From Sindora glabra (Eukaryota; Streptophyta; Magnoliopsida; Fabales; Fabaceae), in assembly GCA_020226215.1 (NCBI GenBank), contig CM035235.1, forward strand, positions 40,349,457 through 40,413,456: a stretch of DNA of 64,000 nt, read 5' to 3'. The stretch's first letter is position 1. The number at the start of each line of letters is the position of its first letter. The translations under genes were made by a program, and so were the position numbers. The notes below the pieces were generated by a model that was not told where the DNA came from, did not search any database, and saw nothing but the letters and a program-made list of their open reading frames with translations. Below are positions 26,577-38,639 of the stretch, piece by piece.

Positions 26577-27027
26577 TAGGGGTGGCAATTCGGATTAACG
26601 AGTTAGGTTTAGGTTAGGTTAGTCATAACTTGAACCCATTTATACTTAACCCAAACACTCCGTTTATTAAATGGGTTAACCCGACATGACCTGTCCAATC
26701 CAAATATACATAATATATTTACATAGTAGCAATACAGCTTGTTTAACCTTACCTGAACCCATTTATCAACTTGTTTGTATTAATTTTTTTATTTTATATA
26801 AATTAATAATTAATAAATTTATATGTTATATAATGGGTTACATGAATTGGGTTGACCCGATTAATAACTCGTATAACTTAAACGGGTTCAAAATGGGTTA
26901 AACGGGTTAATCCGAACTCAACACGAAATTTATTAAGGTCAGACAAGTTGATTCGTTTATGATCGAACCTGATTAAACCCAACCTGAACCTGTTTAACTC
27001 TTGTTGTGTTGAAAATTACCACCCCTA
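26577..27027. mobile_element. hAT-type MITE, 451 bp
   Basis: The termini are TAGGGGTGGCAATTCGG and, in reverse complement, TAGGGGTGGTAATTTTC, a clear inverted repeat of the kind seen in many plant hAT MITEs. Flanking octamers ATAATGAT (26,569-26,576) and ATAATAAC (27,028-27,035) match at 6 of 8 positions. The interior is rich in GGGTTAACCCG-type words and their complements, so it is partly self-complementary. It lies within the gypsy element between protease and RT. Confidence 0.75.
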
Positions 27028-27119
27028 ATAATAACTCCATCCTAATGTAGAAAAATATATATCAAAGAAAAGATGGAGAAACTTTTATGCATAACATTTA
27101 TAAAACCAATTAAGCACCT

Positions 27120-27660
27120 AACCTGGATGTCCAATGTAGTTCCTATCCAAAAGAAGAATAGAAAAACTTATGTGGGTGTGTTGATTTTGATGAATTAAAT
27201 AGAGTCTTCTTTAAAGATGAATTCCCCTACCTAATATCAATCTTCTAGCTAATGCTACAATAGCTTATACATTTTTATTATTCATAGATGGATTTAATAG
27301 ATATAATCAGATCAAATACACCGTGAAAATGTCAAGAAAAGTGCTTTTCAGATTCCTTTCAATAACTTTTATTTTACTATCATGCCTTTTGGCTTAAAGA
27401 ATATAAGTGTGACATATCAAAAGGATATAACTATAATTTTTCATGTTATGATGCATGACTATATGGATAATTATGTAAACAACATGGTTCTTAAGTTGTA
27501 ACATGTTACTAATCATTGGCTCACCTAAGGCACATTTTTAATAATTATCAAAAGTTCCAACTAAATCTTAACCCCTTAAAATGTGAATTTGGTGTTTCAT
27601 CGGGAAAGTTCTTTAATTATAAAATGCATAAAGAAGGCATTAATATGATAGATTATCTTT
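27120..27660 (+). pseudogene. RT: Ty3-gypsy reverse transcriptase remnant
   Basis: Readable blocks in order are VQKKNRKTYVGV, then DFDEL...FFKDEFPYL, then the FMDGFSGYNQI block (degraded), then FYYHAFWLKNISVTYQKDITIIFHVMMHDYMDNYVNNMV, then NVNLVF and a GKFL-type block. These correspond to RT motifs 1-7 of plant gypsy. The catalytic YVDD is represented by YVNN at about 27,465-27,483, so both aspartates needed for metal binding are lost. Frameshifts and stops are frequent. Confidence 0.8.
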
Positions 27661-27679
27661 TATGTTAAGGGGGAGTTGG

Positions 27680-28010
27680 TGTAATGTTCACAAACCTAAA
27701 TAGTGAAGCTTTGTCATTTGCTTACAAGTTAACTTTTCCATGTACTAATAATAAAGCAGAATATAAGGCCCTAATCTCAGACCTTATGATAAAAAGAGAA
27801 ATATGGATTCGTAACTTGGTAGTCAATGGTGATTCCATCCTAATCATCAAATAGATAAATAAAGGATATGGAATGAAAGAGCCAACATAATCAGAGTACA
27901 AAGAAGTAACTTATAAATATGTGACCATTTCTCATAAATTGGCTTTATGCATGCAAGGCATACATAAACAAGCAAGTAGACACATTAGCAATAATAAAGA
28001 TAAGAACAAA
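27680..28010 (+). pseudogene. RH: Ty3-gypsy RNase H remnant
   Basis: The frame reads GVVFTNLNS (starting in altered form), SFAYKLTFPCTNNKAEYKALISDLMI, then NLVVNGDSILIIK and EYKEVTYKYVTISHKLAL. The TNNKAEYKAL block with its catalytic glutamate and the GDS block with its aspartate are standard RNase H landmarks. It follows RT directly, as in gypsy polyproteins. The frame is broken by stops. Confidence 0.75.
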
Positions 28011-28255
28011 CAATAAATACTAGTAAGCTATACGAGCTGTCATGTATAATGCTTAATTTACTTGCTATATAACTTGAGAAAGGAGATTGGAATGCAATTA
28101 TCATCATAGGCTTTTCTAACCCATCAATTACCTCAATTGTTATGTTAAAATATTATCAAACTGTAAAAGGTAATTTGTATAGAAAAATGATTGAAAGTTT
28201 ATTGATATGATATGTATTAAAAGAAAAAAAAAAGGAAAGAGATTGCATAAAAAGT

Positions 28256-28365
28256 CCATATAGACATTTATAAGAAAAAAAAGAAAGGTAGCTTAGGATT
28301 ATACTAATATAGACATTTATAAGAGAAAAAAAAAAGAAAGGTAACCTAGGATTACATTAACTCAT
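28256..28365. repeat. Tandem duplication, about 50-bp unit, in the integrase leader
   Basis: ATATAGACATTTATAAG followed by an A-rich run, AAGAAAGGTA and CCTAGGATTA-type text occurs twice (28,258 and 28,307). It lies just before the integrase zinc-binding region and probably arose by slippage. Confidence 0.8.
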
Positions 28366-29345
28366 TCAAAGGTTGCGGGTTTACTGGCCAGACATGAAAA
28401 AACATTATGAATAGCTTTAGATGAATTGTAAACAATGTAAGGACATACATCTTATAGCAGAAGGGCATGCAAAAAGACCTTATGAATTACTCTTGAATAA
28501 AGAGATACCTCTCACTAATAAGTGAAAGGTAACAAGAATAAGCAGACAAGCTTCATGATTCTTCATCCATGATGCAAGACTTTATTAGAAAGATTTAAAA
28601 AAGATGCTTTATTGATTCTTGGATAAATAAAAGTAGTAACTTGATATGAGTAAAGCACATTAAATAACTTGTGGAGAATACTAGGTGACTAGGAAGTTGT
28701 ATCATGAATTAAGTAAAATTAAGTATTATTAGCTTAACATGGTAAGTGACATATATTAATTCGTGCAATGGTTTTAGTTTACTATATACATGCATATGAA
28801 CTTAATACACATTGTTATTGTAGAGTTGCATGTTGTTTGAACTCCATGGGCCTTTCATTTCTAGGTATTTAATCTCATTGGACCTATTAAACTAAGTTTA
28901 AAACGATGCATTTAGATTTTAACCTTAATTGAATTATTCATCAAGTAGGTAGAAGTAGTGCTATTTAAAGGCATGTAGGGGGAAGCTATTACGAATTTTA
29001 TAAAAGAAAATATCCTATGTTACTTTGGTATCCCCAAGAGAATCATTTTAAACAATGGTATGCCTTTCATTAACCAAATAGTGTAGACTATGTTAGAAAA
29101 ATATAGGATTGTGTATGATAGCTTAAGTCCTTACTACTTTAAAAGGAATGGCCAGACTAAGGAAACTCATAAGACTATGTTACAAATCCTAACACAAGTG
29201 ATTCAAGAAAAGTAGCAAGATTAGGCATACCATTTGTTGTTAATGTTTTGGGCATATTGCACTACAATAATGATTTTATTCAAGCAACTCCTTTCATTTT
29301 GGTGTATAGAATTAGAATTATAGTCCTTATTGAAATTATGGTACA
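28350..29345 (+). pseudogene. INT: Ty3-gypsy integrase remnant, N-terminal and core part
   Basis: At 28,370 the frame gives RVYWPDMKKHYE...MNCKQCKDIH, the end of the H2C2 zinc-binding domain. After degraded text comes the core: a GPWAFHFLGI-type block, then NFIKENILCYFGIPKRIILNNGMPFINQIV, then YRIVYDSLSPYYFKRNGQTKETHKTML and QATPFILVYRIRIIVLIEI. These are the plant gypsy rve core blocks. The aspartate in the usual SDNG block is N here (LNNG), removing a catalytic residue. The C-terminal part is displaced to 31.69 kb by an insertion. Confidence 0.8.
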
Positions 29346-29386
29346 CTTTTCAAGAACCCTAGTTAAAAGTAACTTTTACTAGAAGG

Positions 29387-31600
29387 TGTTGGCCTTGGCA
29401 ACCCACACCCAAGAGGGGTGAATTGGGTGTTTTTAGAACTCTTATCATTTTTCAAATTCTTTTTAAGAAGCTTTCTATTTCGGGAAGCCATGAGAATAAA
29501 TTTGATTTAAAATAATTTCAAGAAAGTTTTATAAGGATGCTTGTTGCACTCAAGATATAGTAATCCAAGGAATTAATGCAATCTAACTTATTTAACTATC
29601 TATAAATAAAGTATTAAGAAAATAATTCAATGAAGAGGTTTGCACACAACATATACTAATTCAACACTCTTGTACAAAGCCACTCATTCAACTATGTATA
29701 GATGAATAATAAAAAATTACATACATAGATGAATTTCTTTTTCAATCACTTAATTCAATCTTTCGATCATTCAAGTAATAATATAAGTATTATAGCATAA
29801 TGTATCCAATAATTTCATCAACTATGCATGAACAAATCATCAAGAACTACATGTATAGATATACATCACTTTTAAGAATCTAATCATCGAGGCATCAACA
29901 TAAACATTAAAAAAAATATACTTAAGGATTGACAACAATAAATACAAAGTATATACAACAAGAAAATAGAGCTTGCAAAAACAATAAAGAGTAGGGTAAA
30001 GGAATCAAACACAAAGATTAATAGTAATTTCTCCCTTGGATATCCTCACTAAAGTGTACATCCATTCTATAAGCTTTCCAAGCTTGTGTTAATTCATTAT
30101 CCCTTCAAGTTTCAATTGGCACTTGAAGAAGCTTTACAGTCCTTACTCTTCCTTGAGCAAAAACTCTCTTACAAGGGATACCTCACCTTCTCTAAGAATT
30201 CTAAAGGGATATCTTACCCTTTACAATTTAGAAATGATATAAGAGAAATATCAACTTTAATATATTCTCTTAAAGAGTGGATGAAATAATTGAAGCACTA
30301 ATAATAGAAGAATTTCACAAATTTGAGCTCAAGTCATGATTTGATGAAAAAAGGTGTAAAATGATATTAAGAAATGAAGTTCAGGCTCTTTCTTCTTTGT
30401 ATTTTATGTTTATTAATTTATAGCCGTTTATGGTTATTACGAATGAAAACCAGCTGTTATTAGTCATTATTCATGCACCAGAACACTCAGAATTGATTAG
30501 TGAATCGATTCAGGATGTTTAGGGTGTTCTTTAGATGTCCAGAATCAATTGGTAAATTAATTCACCCAGATAGAAACACAAACTCAACTTTAAAAGATCA
30601 TAACTTCTTCATTTTAAGTTTGTTTTAAATAAATGACCTATTGTTAGAAAGATAATTAAGTCTAATTTAAAAATGGAGTAGTTTCATGCTCATATCTATT
30701 GTAACTTTTAAGATAGATTCAAAACAATGAGTAAAAGTCATAAACAATGAATCTATGAAAATCTGATTTTGAGACTCAACTTATAAAATTCACAACTCTT
30801 TTATATCTTGATCATTTTAAGAAAATGATATGTTTATGGAAAGCTCTTTGAGTCTATTTTTATATGAAAAAGGTTTACAATCAAATAATAAGTATTTTAT
30901 AAGATATAAAAGAATGACTAAAGGTCAAAATTGAAAATATTAAAATATCATATCTCATTAATTTTTGAAATGTCCCTGTAGGCTATCTTGTCAAAACATG
31001 AATTGTGGGCTATCTTTTGAAACATTTTGATCAAGCTAAGATTATGAAAATATGTATAAGCTCTATATCATGAAATACTTTATTTTATAAGAAAGACTAA
31101 GCTTAAAATGAAAAACTATACCATTGAAATGCTTAGGCTCTTCTTGATGCTTCCAAGCTTTCATACACTTTAATTTTCTCATCCTTCAATGCTTGGATCA
31201 TCTTCTTTCTTGTCTTTCTTCCTTGTTCTTGAGTTGAGCATAATATGATCTTCTATTTCCTTGCTTCAATGCCCACTTTTCTTCATCTTAGACTTTCCTA
31301 TATATAAGTTCATAAACATTACAAACAATATAGTTAGTCTAATCTAATATGCTAAGATATTGATGCATGATTCATATATAAAATAAAATTAGCACAAAAA
31401 CATGCGTAATCATCCTTTCATATATCTTGATTAATCATATGCTTAGTAATGATATCTACAATATAGCTCTTTTAGCATATGATCAAGCATTACTATTATA
31501 ATCATAATCTAGCATGTCTATTGAAGATTTTATAGCATTTTGATACAGAGACATGCAATGCTATTATAACATTCATTTGTTATTATCATAACTTATCACA
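29387..31600 (+). mobile_element. Insertion of about 2.2 kb, probably a solo LTR or LTR-like element
   Basis: It starts TGTTGGCCTTGGCAACCCAC within the gypsy integrase and ends near 31,600 (CA), where integrase-like sequence resumes. The opening ACACCCAAGAGGGGTGAATTGGG is a style I associate with long LTRs of plant copia elements, and no internal coding domain is visible; the 67-codon frame at 30,086 is not recognisable. Candidate target duplications (AGAAG and TGAAG) match at only 4 of 5 positions, so the exact ends are uncertain. A non-coding large derivative is the alternative. Confidence 0.5.
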
Positions 31601-31689
31601 TGAAGCCTTAAAGCTAATAGGAGGAAGCCAAGATTAAAAACATTAAGAATAGGGGGAAAGAAGTGAAAGAGGCTCACATTGCCTACACT

Positions 31690-31870
31690 TAACACATTAC
31701 TATAGTATACAATAAGATTGTTAAACTGCAAACCTTTAAAAAAGAAGATCAAGTACTTAACACCAATGAGCATGTTATAAGAAACTTGCATACCTCCAAG
31801 TTCATGCCCAAGTAAGAAAGCTCCTATTTAGTGACTAAGGTTAGCAATAATGATTATTGTATTTTTCTTG
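31690..31870 (+). pseudogene. INT: Ty3-gypsy integrase C-terminal remnant
   Basis: The frame reads NKIVKLQTFKKEDQVLNTNEHVIRNLHTSKFMPK followed by a stop and ESSYLVTK. This matches the conserved end of plant gypsy integrase, normally NKKV, then GDLVL, then KF.P.WEGPY. The tryptophan of the last block is replaced by a stop. The piece belongs with 28,350-29,345 and shows that the 29.4-31.6 kb segment is an insertion. Confidence 0.75.
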
Positions 31871-32039
31871 ACCTTAGAATGGCTTAAAGTCTTTAATGAA
31901 TTTTAAGATTATTGTAAAATATTATTCATAGTAAATTAAAGGGAAAAATAGAGAACTATTCTTATTTTTTAAGTATTATTAGTATGATGAAAACAAAAGT
32001 TATGTAATAATAATAAGCAGTAAAAAAATTTATGGACAA

Positions 32040-32510
32040 AAGACAATCTCAAGCGTTGTGCTAGTAGTTATATCATCATTCTAATAGAACACAAACCTTG
32101 CACATTCCTAAAATAAGTTTGAGCCATAGCTTTATAGAGGTCAATATGATAATTTAAATAAAGAAAGAAAAACTAAAGAAACATAATAGGTACTAGATAG
32201 CCATCAAGATTACAATAATTCCCTTTAAACAATATTCTTGTTAGCTACAATCCTTTTAAACTTAATTAATCTATCTTCAGCTTCTTCTAATTGGTGCTTT
32301 AAATTTGTAACCTACATTTGCACTACAGGGATGTTGGCTTTTGTAAATTATTTGATCTTCGATTGATGCTAAGCATAAATGTGACTTAAAGAGCTAACCA
32401 CCCATTTATTATTTAAACTAACATGCTCTAACATAGCTATGTGCATCCTTAACTCTTGCATGGTGGGAAATTCTCTTCTTCATTAATATAAATATCTCGT
32501 GTAGTACCTA
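32040..32510 (-). pseudogene. Antisense ORF remnant, C-terminal coiled-coil part
   Basis: On the minus strand, reading down from about 32,480, the frame gives LHELRMHIAMLEHVSLNNKW (approximate start), then a block TNLKHQLEEAEDRLIKFKRI with coiled-coil heptads, interrupted by stops. It lies directly downstream of the gypsy integrase in antisense. Tat-lineage gypsy elements (for example Grande) carry an antisense ORF between integrase and the 3' LTR, so this is my preferred reading. No defined protein function is claimed. Confidence 0.4.
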
Positions 32511-32515
32511 GCAAA

Positions 32516-33715
32516 TGTTAGTGTATATGCCCTAAAATCAATCATATGAAAAATTGAAAATTTGAATCATGTTATTTTAAAGGTAATTTCAATTATTATA
32601 TTTATACATATATTGTCTACATAATATATTTAATTATGATAATAACTTTAGAATAATTGTATTCTTAAATGTCTCTAATCATATATAATTGTGAATTAGG
32701 TTGTTTTGATATGTTAAGACTAGCATGTGTGGTAAATTATATGAGATATTAAGTCTATACATATTAATTCACCACATGAGTACAAGTTAGAGAACTTGTA
32801 TTCTGGTGAATACAAGGGTAGTTATTGGATATATCACATATTATACAAAGGGATTTGTATGATCAAGATAGAATTTGTCCCTCCTATATAATAGGAGTGA
32901 CATTTATGGGTCCCTTGATTAAGTAAAGCTAAGATAAATACATGGCCATGCTCAGATGGATTGACATAGGATGTGAATTACATTTGCTTTATTCAGCTTA
33001 CTTAAAAATTAAGAAACTTTTGAATTGGACTATACGGGAATTACACGGTCTATGTCTTATGCTCAATTTAGATGTTTAGGACAAAAGATTATAGATGATG
33101 ATCACATATATAGGTTCAATCAAATCACTCATTTTTTCATTACTTGGGTAACAATGATATTTTGCTAAATACCGCTCATTGTTCATGATCATTAATATGA
33201 TTTATGATTATTGCTAATATAATACGAGCTTGTAGGATTGTACACTTAGAATCTAGTAGATTTAGAATTGATGGTCCAAATTGTTTGAGCCTAATATATG
33301 GAAATTCCATGTTATAATTATAAGGCCCAATAATAAGCTTATAATTATATATGGAATAAAGCCAAATTAGTTAAGATTTTCTATGCACCTATTTAAATAG
33401 GCTTGTTGGGTAATAATAAAGATTATTCATGCATCCCAAAACATAAAAAAACCTAGCAGCCCTTTTGAACCCTTGAAGGGTATAGCACTATGATAGAAAA
33501 GGACGTGAATTCCAATTAGTGCACGTGAGACGTTTGCTAGTGATTCACAGGTTCATGTGGATAGTTTGGAGTTTTCGACCAAAAGCAAGTTGAAAAAAAG
33601 GTGATAAGTGATCGAATCCCTGAAGTGTTTGCAAAAAGGTAATCAAATCTCTATCCTGATATAATCGTTTCATATGGATCCTTGGCTAGAATTGATTAAT
33701 TCCATTGCATTTGTT
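32516..33715 (+). repeat. LTR-like sequence A (copia-type U3/R/U5 appearance)
   Basis: It begins TGTTAGTGTATATGCCCTAAAATCAATCATATG and ends near CTTCCAATCCCA. It shares order and wording with LTR-like sequence B (33,984): the CCAATCATA start, a GGGTCCCTTGATTGAGT-type block, CATGCTCA.ATGGAT, CTGCTCATTGT and GTAGGATTGTAC. Identity is low, so A and B are diverged relatives, not twin LTRs of one element. No internal protein domain lies between them. Confidence 0.55.
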
Positions 33716-33983
33716 TGACTTCCAATCCCAATAGTAAAAACCCAATATTCAAAAATAGATAGAATTAAGTTAAATAGTGCTTAATAATAGGTAATTAGTA
33801 AAATTACTCATTTATATTGTCAAAAATATTTATTAGTTTTAGTAGATAGAAAATCTATTAGGAGCTATTTTAGGAAAACTTGAGAAAACTAGAAGTATTT
33901 AAGATTCAAAGATGATAAGGTTTATGAGTAATTTAATGTTTTTGCTTAAGAGCATCTTAAAATTAATCCAAGGTAGCATCAAT

Positions 33984-35640
33984 TGTTGGTGTATGTTCTA
34001 GGAGCCAATCATAGAGATGATTATAATAAATGCACAATATATTATATTTTATTTTAGGTAATTCAAATTATTATATTTTTGTTTCATAATTTTATTACTC
34101 TACACAATTATAACTTAAATATAATAATTGTCCTTGGAATAGCTTTGCTATTCCTAAAATGCTCTTAGTTAAGTATTATTGCGAAAAGGATAGTAATAAT
34201 ACATCGAGGCTAGCATGTATAGTGACTGATGATTATGAATCATGGATATGTAATATCAAGTCAATACATGAGTATATTGTTAGTGAACAATGTACTGGAC
34301 TGATCCACTGTGAGAATACTGTATGGATAGACGTGTTATTAGTTATTCTTATATGATCATAAATGCTCATAGTTCTTTGACCTGAAGTACTATGGTTTCT
34401 TACATGAGGAGTTACTCACTTTGATGTTGTCCTATGTCACCTTTAATCAGGATTACAAGTAGGGCATTGATTGGGTGTGTCACGAATCATACAGAGGGAA
34501 GTGAGTGATGCAGATGAAATTTTGTTACTCTTGTATAAAAGAGAGATATCCTTGGGCCCCTTGATTGAGTGAGACTTAGAAATGCACGAGCATGCTCAAT
34601 TAGATCAATGTGTAATATTGATAATTTATTTTAAGTCTACTTAGTATCAAGAAATATAAATTGAACATTGACGAGGATGACACACTTTATGCCTCCAGTT
34701 TGATTTGGATATTGTTACAAAAGGGATTATGATGCAAAGCATTGATCACATATTAGATAGATGTCGAATCACAGACATTCTTAGTACTTGAGTGGCAGTG
34801 ATGTATTGTTAGATACTGCTCATTGTCTATGCCCCAATAATGAGTCATTATCAATGTAGTAAGAACCTATAAGATCATACAAAAGGAGTTGGAATGAGAT
34901 AATAATTAATTGGACTTTAATTGGATTAAAATCCAATTAATTGAACTTATTTTTATGCATATATATTATTATTAAGATAATAATATATTTTTTCACGTAA
35001 TATATATAATATTATATGATATTATTTGATATTAAAGTAATATTAAATAATTACATTATTAGATATTAGACAATTATATTATGAGATAATATTATTAATT
35101 AATATAAGATAATTATATATCAATTTAATATTAGATAATTATATTATGAAGTAATGCTATTATCTAATATTAGATAATTAATAGATAAGTCCTATCTTTC
35201 CTCACTCTCTTTATGATAAGGATAAGGTAATAGTTGTTAAGTGTAATTAGGATTCTTTTGAAATATTATCCTAGTAGGACTAGGATTGTGATATGCCTTA
35301 GTTCTATAAAAGAACTTGAAGGCAGCACTTTTAAAAACGCACATTAGCTTCAATAAAATCCTAAATCACTAAAAAATGCCCAATCCTAATCCTAATGAGA
35401 GAGACAAATTCTAGCAGCTTCGTGGAGGGGAGAAGTCGTTGTTCACTCCGTGTGGATACCGTAGAGACGCCGTACTTACTAGCTGGCATATGATTCATCC
35501 GCTCTCTCAAGTTTCTATTTAGAAAAGAACACGAGTACACAAAAGGTAAAATCCTAACCATCGATTTATGTCCTTTTGCATGGATCTTAAGTAGAATTCA
35601 GATAAAAAATTTTAAAATTTTGCTACGTATGTTGATCCGA
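33984..35640 (+). repeat. LTR-like sequence B with promoter and polyadenylation signals
   Basis: Starts TGTTGGTGTATGTTCTAGGAGCC, diverged from sequence A. A TATA box TATAAAAG is at 35,305-35,312 and AATAAA at 35,352-35,357, the expected order for U3 to R of an LTR. An internal stretch at 34,980-35,200 repeats ATTAGATAATTATATTATGA-type words. The right end is approximate. It is most likely a solo or truncated copia-type LTR. Confidence 0.55.
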
Positions 35641-38620
35641 AATCTAATAGAAATATAATTTTTCACACATTTTAAAAGGTACACACGATCATATGGGGTA
35701 TGAGAAGAATTTTTAGCTAAGTTGAAAGGAGGAAGGAAGAAATTAAGCTTAATTGAAAGGCATTTGAGTAAAACTAAGGAAAAAGAGGAATTTTTGCATA
35801 ATTAAAGGATTTAGGAGGAAGAACTTAGAAAGAAAGTGTAGACTATTCCAAGAATATGCTAATATGGTGCAAGCATGAAATCATATACTTGACAAGCACT
35901 CATATTCTCTCCTATAAATAACTAGCATTAGTCCATTTCTTCTACGCACCAAAACATACATAGCTAGAAGGGGGGTTTAGAGAGAGGAGGGGTAATCTTG
36001 AGAGTTCATGCTATTTTCTAGTATGTTTTCATTTATTCTTTAAGTGTTCCTGAGGATTGATTGAAGTTAGAATCCTTTTTAATCTTCTAGTGGAGGTAGA
36101 AGCTCATTAACTCGTATAAATTCATTTTCTTTTCATAGATCTCTTTTTAGATTCTTCACTAATTCTATGTTACTTTGGATAATATAACTTAGATTATATG
36201 TGAAGGAAAATTAAGCAAAGAAGCTCATCTAAGTGAGTGAAGATCAACCTCTGTTCTTTTAAGAAAATCCTTTATAAATAAGATATATATGTTTTATGGT
36301 TGATGATATGCTGAAGCCATAATTATTCAAGGTGAATTATCTATTTTTCTTGCTTTATGTTTGATGATGTACTAAAGCCATGATTATGGATTAGCTATTA
36401 TTCTTGTTCTGTGGTTAATGATGTACTGAAGCTATGATTATTCATTATGAATTAATTGTTATATTTTCTTTATAGTTGATGGTTTGCTAAAGTCATGATT
36501 ATCATGCTGGATTAGTTTAAAAAAGTTTTCTTGAAAAATTTTTAGATGAAAAGTTAAAGGTGATATTTTTAGAAATGATTTCTTCAAAATATCAAAGTTT
36601 GGAAATATGGCTTCACATGGATTTAGAAGAAAAAAGTTGATGAAAACATAAGGGGATAGTCTTATGTTTCTTGCTTTAAAATAGGTAAAATTTCTATTTT
36701 TATAACACAAAAGTTGCTAAACTATCTTTTAAATTAAACTAAGGATGATAAAATACTTGAACATCAGGTTTTGAAATAATAATGGTTAGGTTTTGCTTTG
36801 AAAGGGCTCCCAGGTTTTCCTTATTTTCCTAGGAGAAATTTTCCATTTTTGTTAGAAAAACTTTTAACATGATGTTTAAACTATTTTTAAGATATTAGTA
36901 TACAAATATATCAAGTTTTTTTGAAGTAAAGATAACTTGAAATTGAGTTAAGAAGACCACAAATCTATATGTTTGAAGATTATGTCACTTTGTATTCATT
37001 AATAAAAATGTTAGAATTCCACAAGTTTGTATTCACTAAAATGAAAAGCCATTTAAAGAATACATGTGTCTATCTTAATGAAAGTGTCAGAAGACCATGA
37101 ATTTATATTCATTAAAATGAAAAGTGTTAAAAATCAGAGAGGCTGTTTTCATCATAATGATTCTTTATTATACCAAAACAAGAGATAAGATAAAGTTAGT
37201 TTCAAAGTAACAAATTGATAACCTTGCATACCTCATGTTGTTTCTTATTGTGTGGTTATATTGAAATATAAATTTATGATTATGTTCAAGCTTATCTTTT
37301 GTATACAATCTTATAAACATAACACATAGAAATATTAAATGATGAAATGCTTGGGAAAAGGAATTTTTGACAAGAAAAGCTATATTGATATATGTTTTGT
37401 ATATATTTAATTTCCTTGGCTAAAACCCAATAAAAAATTAGTGTGATAGCTATCTTACTGAGTAATTTATTACTTATTCTACCTATGGATATATTTTCAA
37501 ATACTTCTGATGGCACCCATAGGAATTATTGAAAGATGGTGGCATATATATGCAATAGCTTATGGATGGGTTAGGCTAGAATTTCACTTTAGCATAGGTA
37601 TGAATCACCATAGCATTAGTAAAGATTTTTTATGATCCATACCTAAGAACCATATTATGCTTGATTCTGATAACCCTGTTGATAATTAGTTTAATAAATA
37701 ATTGTCATTTTTAAAATATCTATTTTCAAACCTTATTCTATATAATTATAATCTAGCCTTTCTTTATAATTAATTTATGACTTAACTTTAATGGCAAATG
37801 GGTTTCTCAAAGTATTATTTTTAAAAGTATTATTTTGGGATGCATGACAAGTTGGCCTAAGGTTTCTCAAAGGAAAAAGGACAAAGTTAAATGGTTTTCA
37901 ACATATATTATAAAAGTATGTGAATAACAAAAAGTCTTATATATCTTTAAGTTTTAAAACCTTTCATTAAATAATAAGGAGATATTACTTTTTCATAAAA
38001 ATCTTTTTAAGTTATTATTTTAAGAAAGAAATCCAATTTTTTATTATTTTCAAGGAGAGAATATTATCTCCAAAGTATTTTATAAATATAATCTTCTTAT
38101 TTTTGAGTTTTTTTTTCTAAATTAGTCCTACTTTATTGTGCTTATTTCAAGTTTGAACTTTTGAAATGATTTTATTTTTTAGTTTTTTTTAAATCTTGTT
38201 ATAAAATATCTTTTTAGTTTCTTGAGGGGTTTTTATTCAGATCAGTTTATAAATCTATTTTTATAAAATAAGTTCTATATTTTTGCCTATATCTTTTTGA
38301 AAACAACTTTTTGAAATTATTATGTTTCAACTATTTCCAACACAAAAATAAACTTCTATTTTACTTGGATTTCGATTCTTAGAGAAATTATTGTAATTTT
38401 GATTTCAAAATTTCCTTAAAAAAGAAAAAAGTTTTAATTTTTTATGATTTAAAAGATTAAACCTCATCAATTATGCATAATTAATTTCTAACTTAGTAGA
38501 GAAAAACTTTTAATGAAATTTTTAACTATGTTTTTGCATCATGCATATTTTTTTTTGAAAATAATTAAGTTTAAAAATTAGTTTAGTTTAAGAATGCTTG
38601 TAAAGATGTCCAATTTATAT
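35641..38620 (+). other. LTR-like or untranslated element DNA with a TATA box and tandem repeats, no ORF
   Basis: CCTATAAATAAC at about 35,911-35,922 is followed about 60 bases later by GC-richer GAAGGGGGGTTTAGAGAGAGGAGGGG, which resembles a transcription start region of a gypsy LTR. The rest is AT-rich with no protein homology. The exact element boundaries are not visible. Confidence 0.4.
36295..36515. repeat. Minisatellite, four units of about 60 bp
   Basis: The core GTTGATGATGTACTGAAGCCATGATTATT recurs in degenerate form near 36,299, 36,360, 36,415 and 36,477. Each copy is followed by a T-rich spacer. Units differ by substitutions and small indels. Confidence 0.8.
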
Positions 38621-38639
38621 CTTTACACCAACCTATAAT

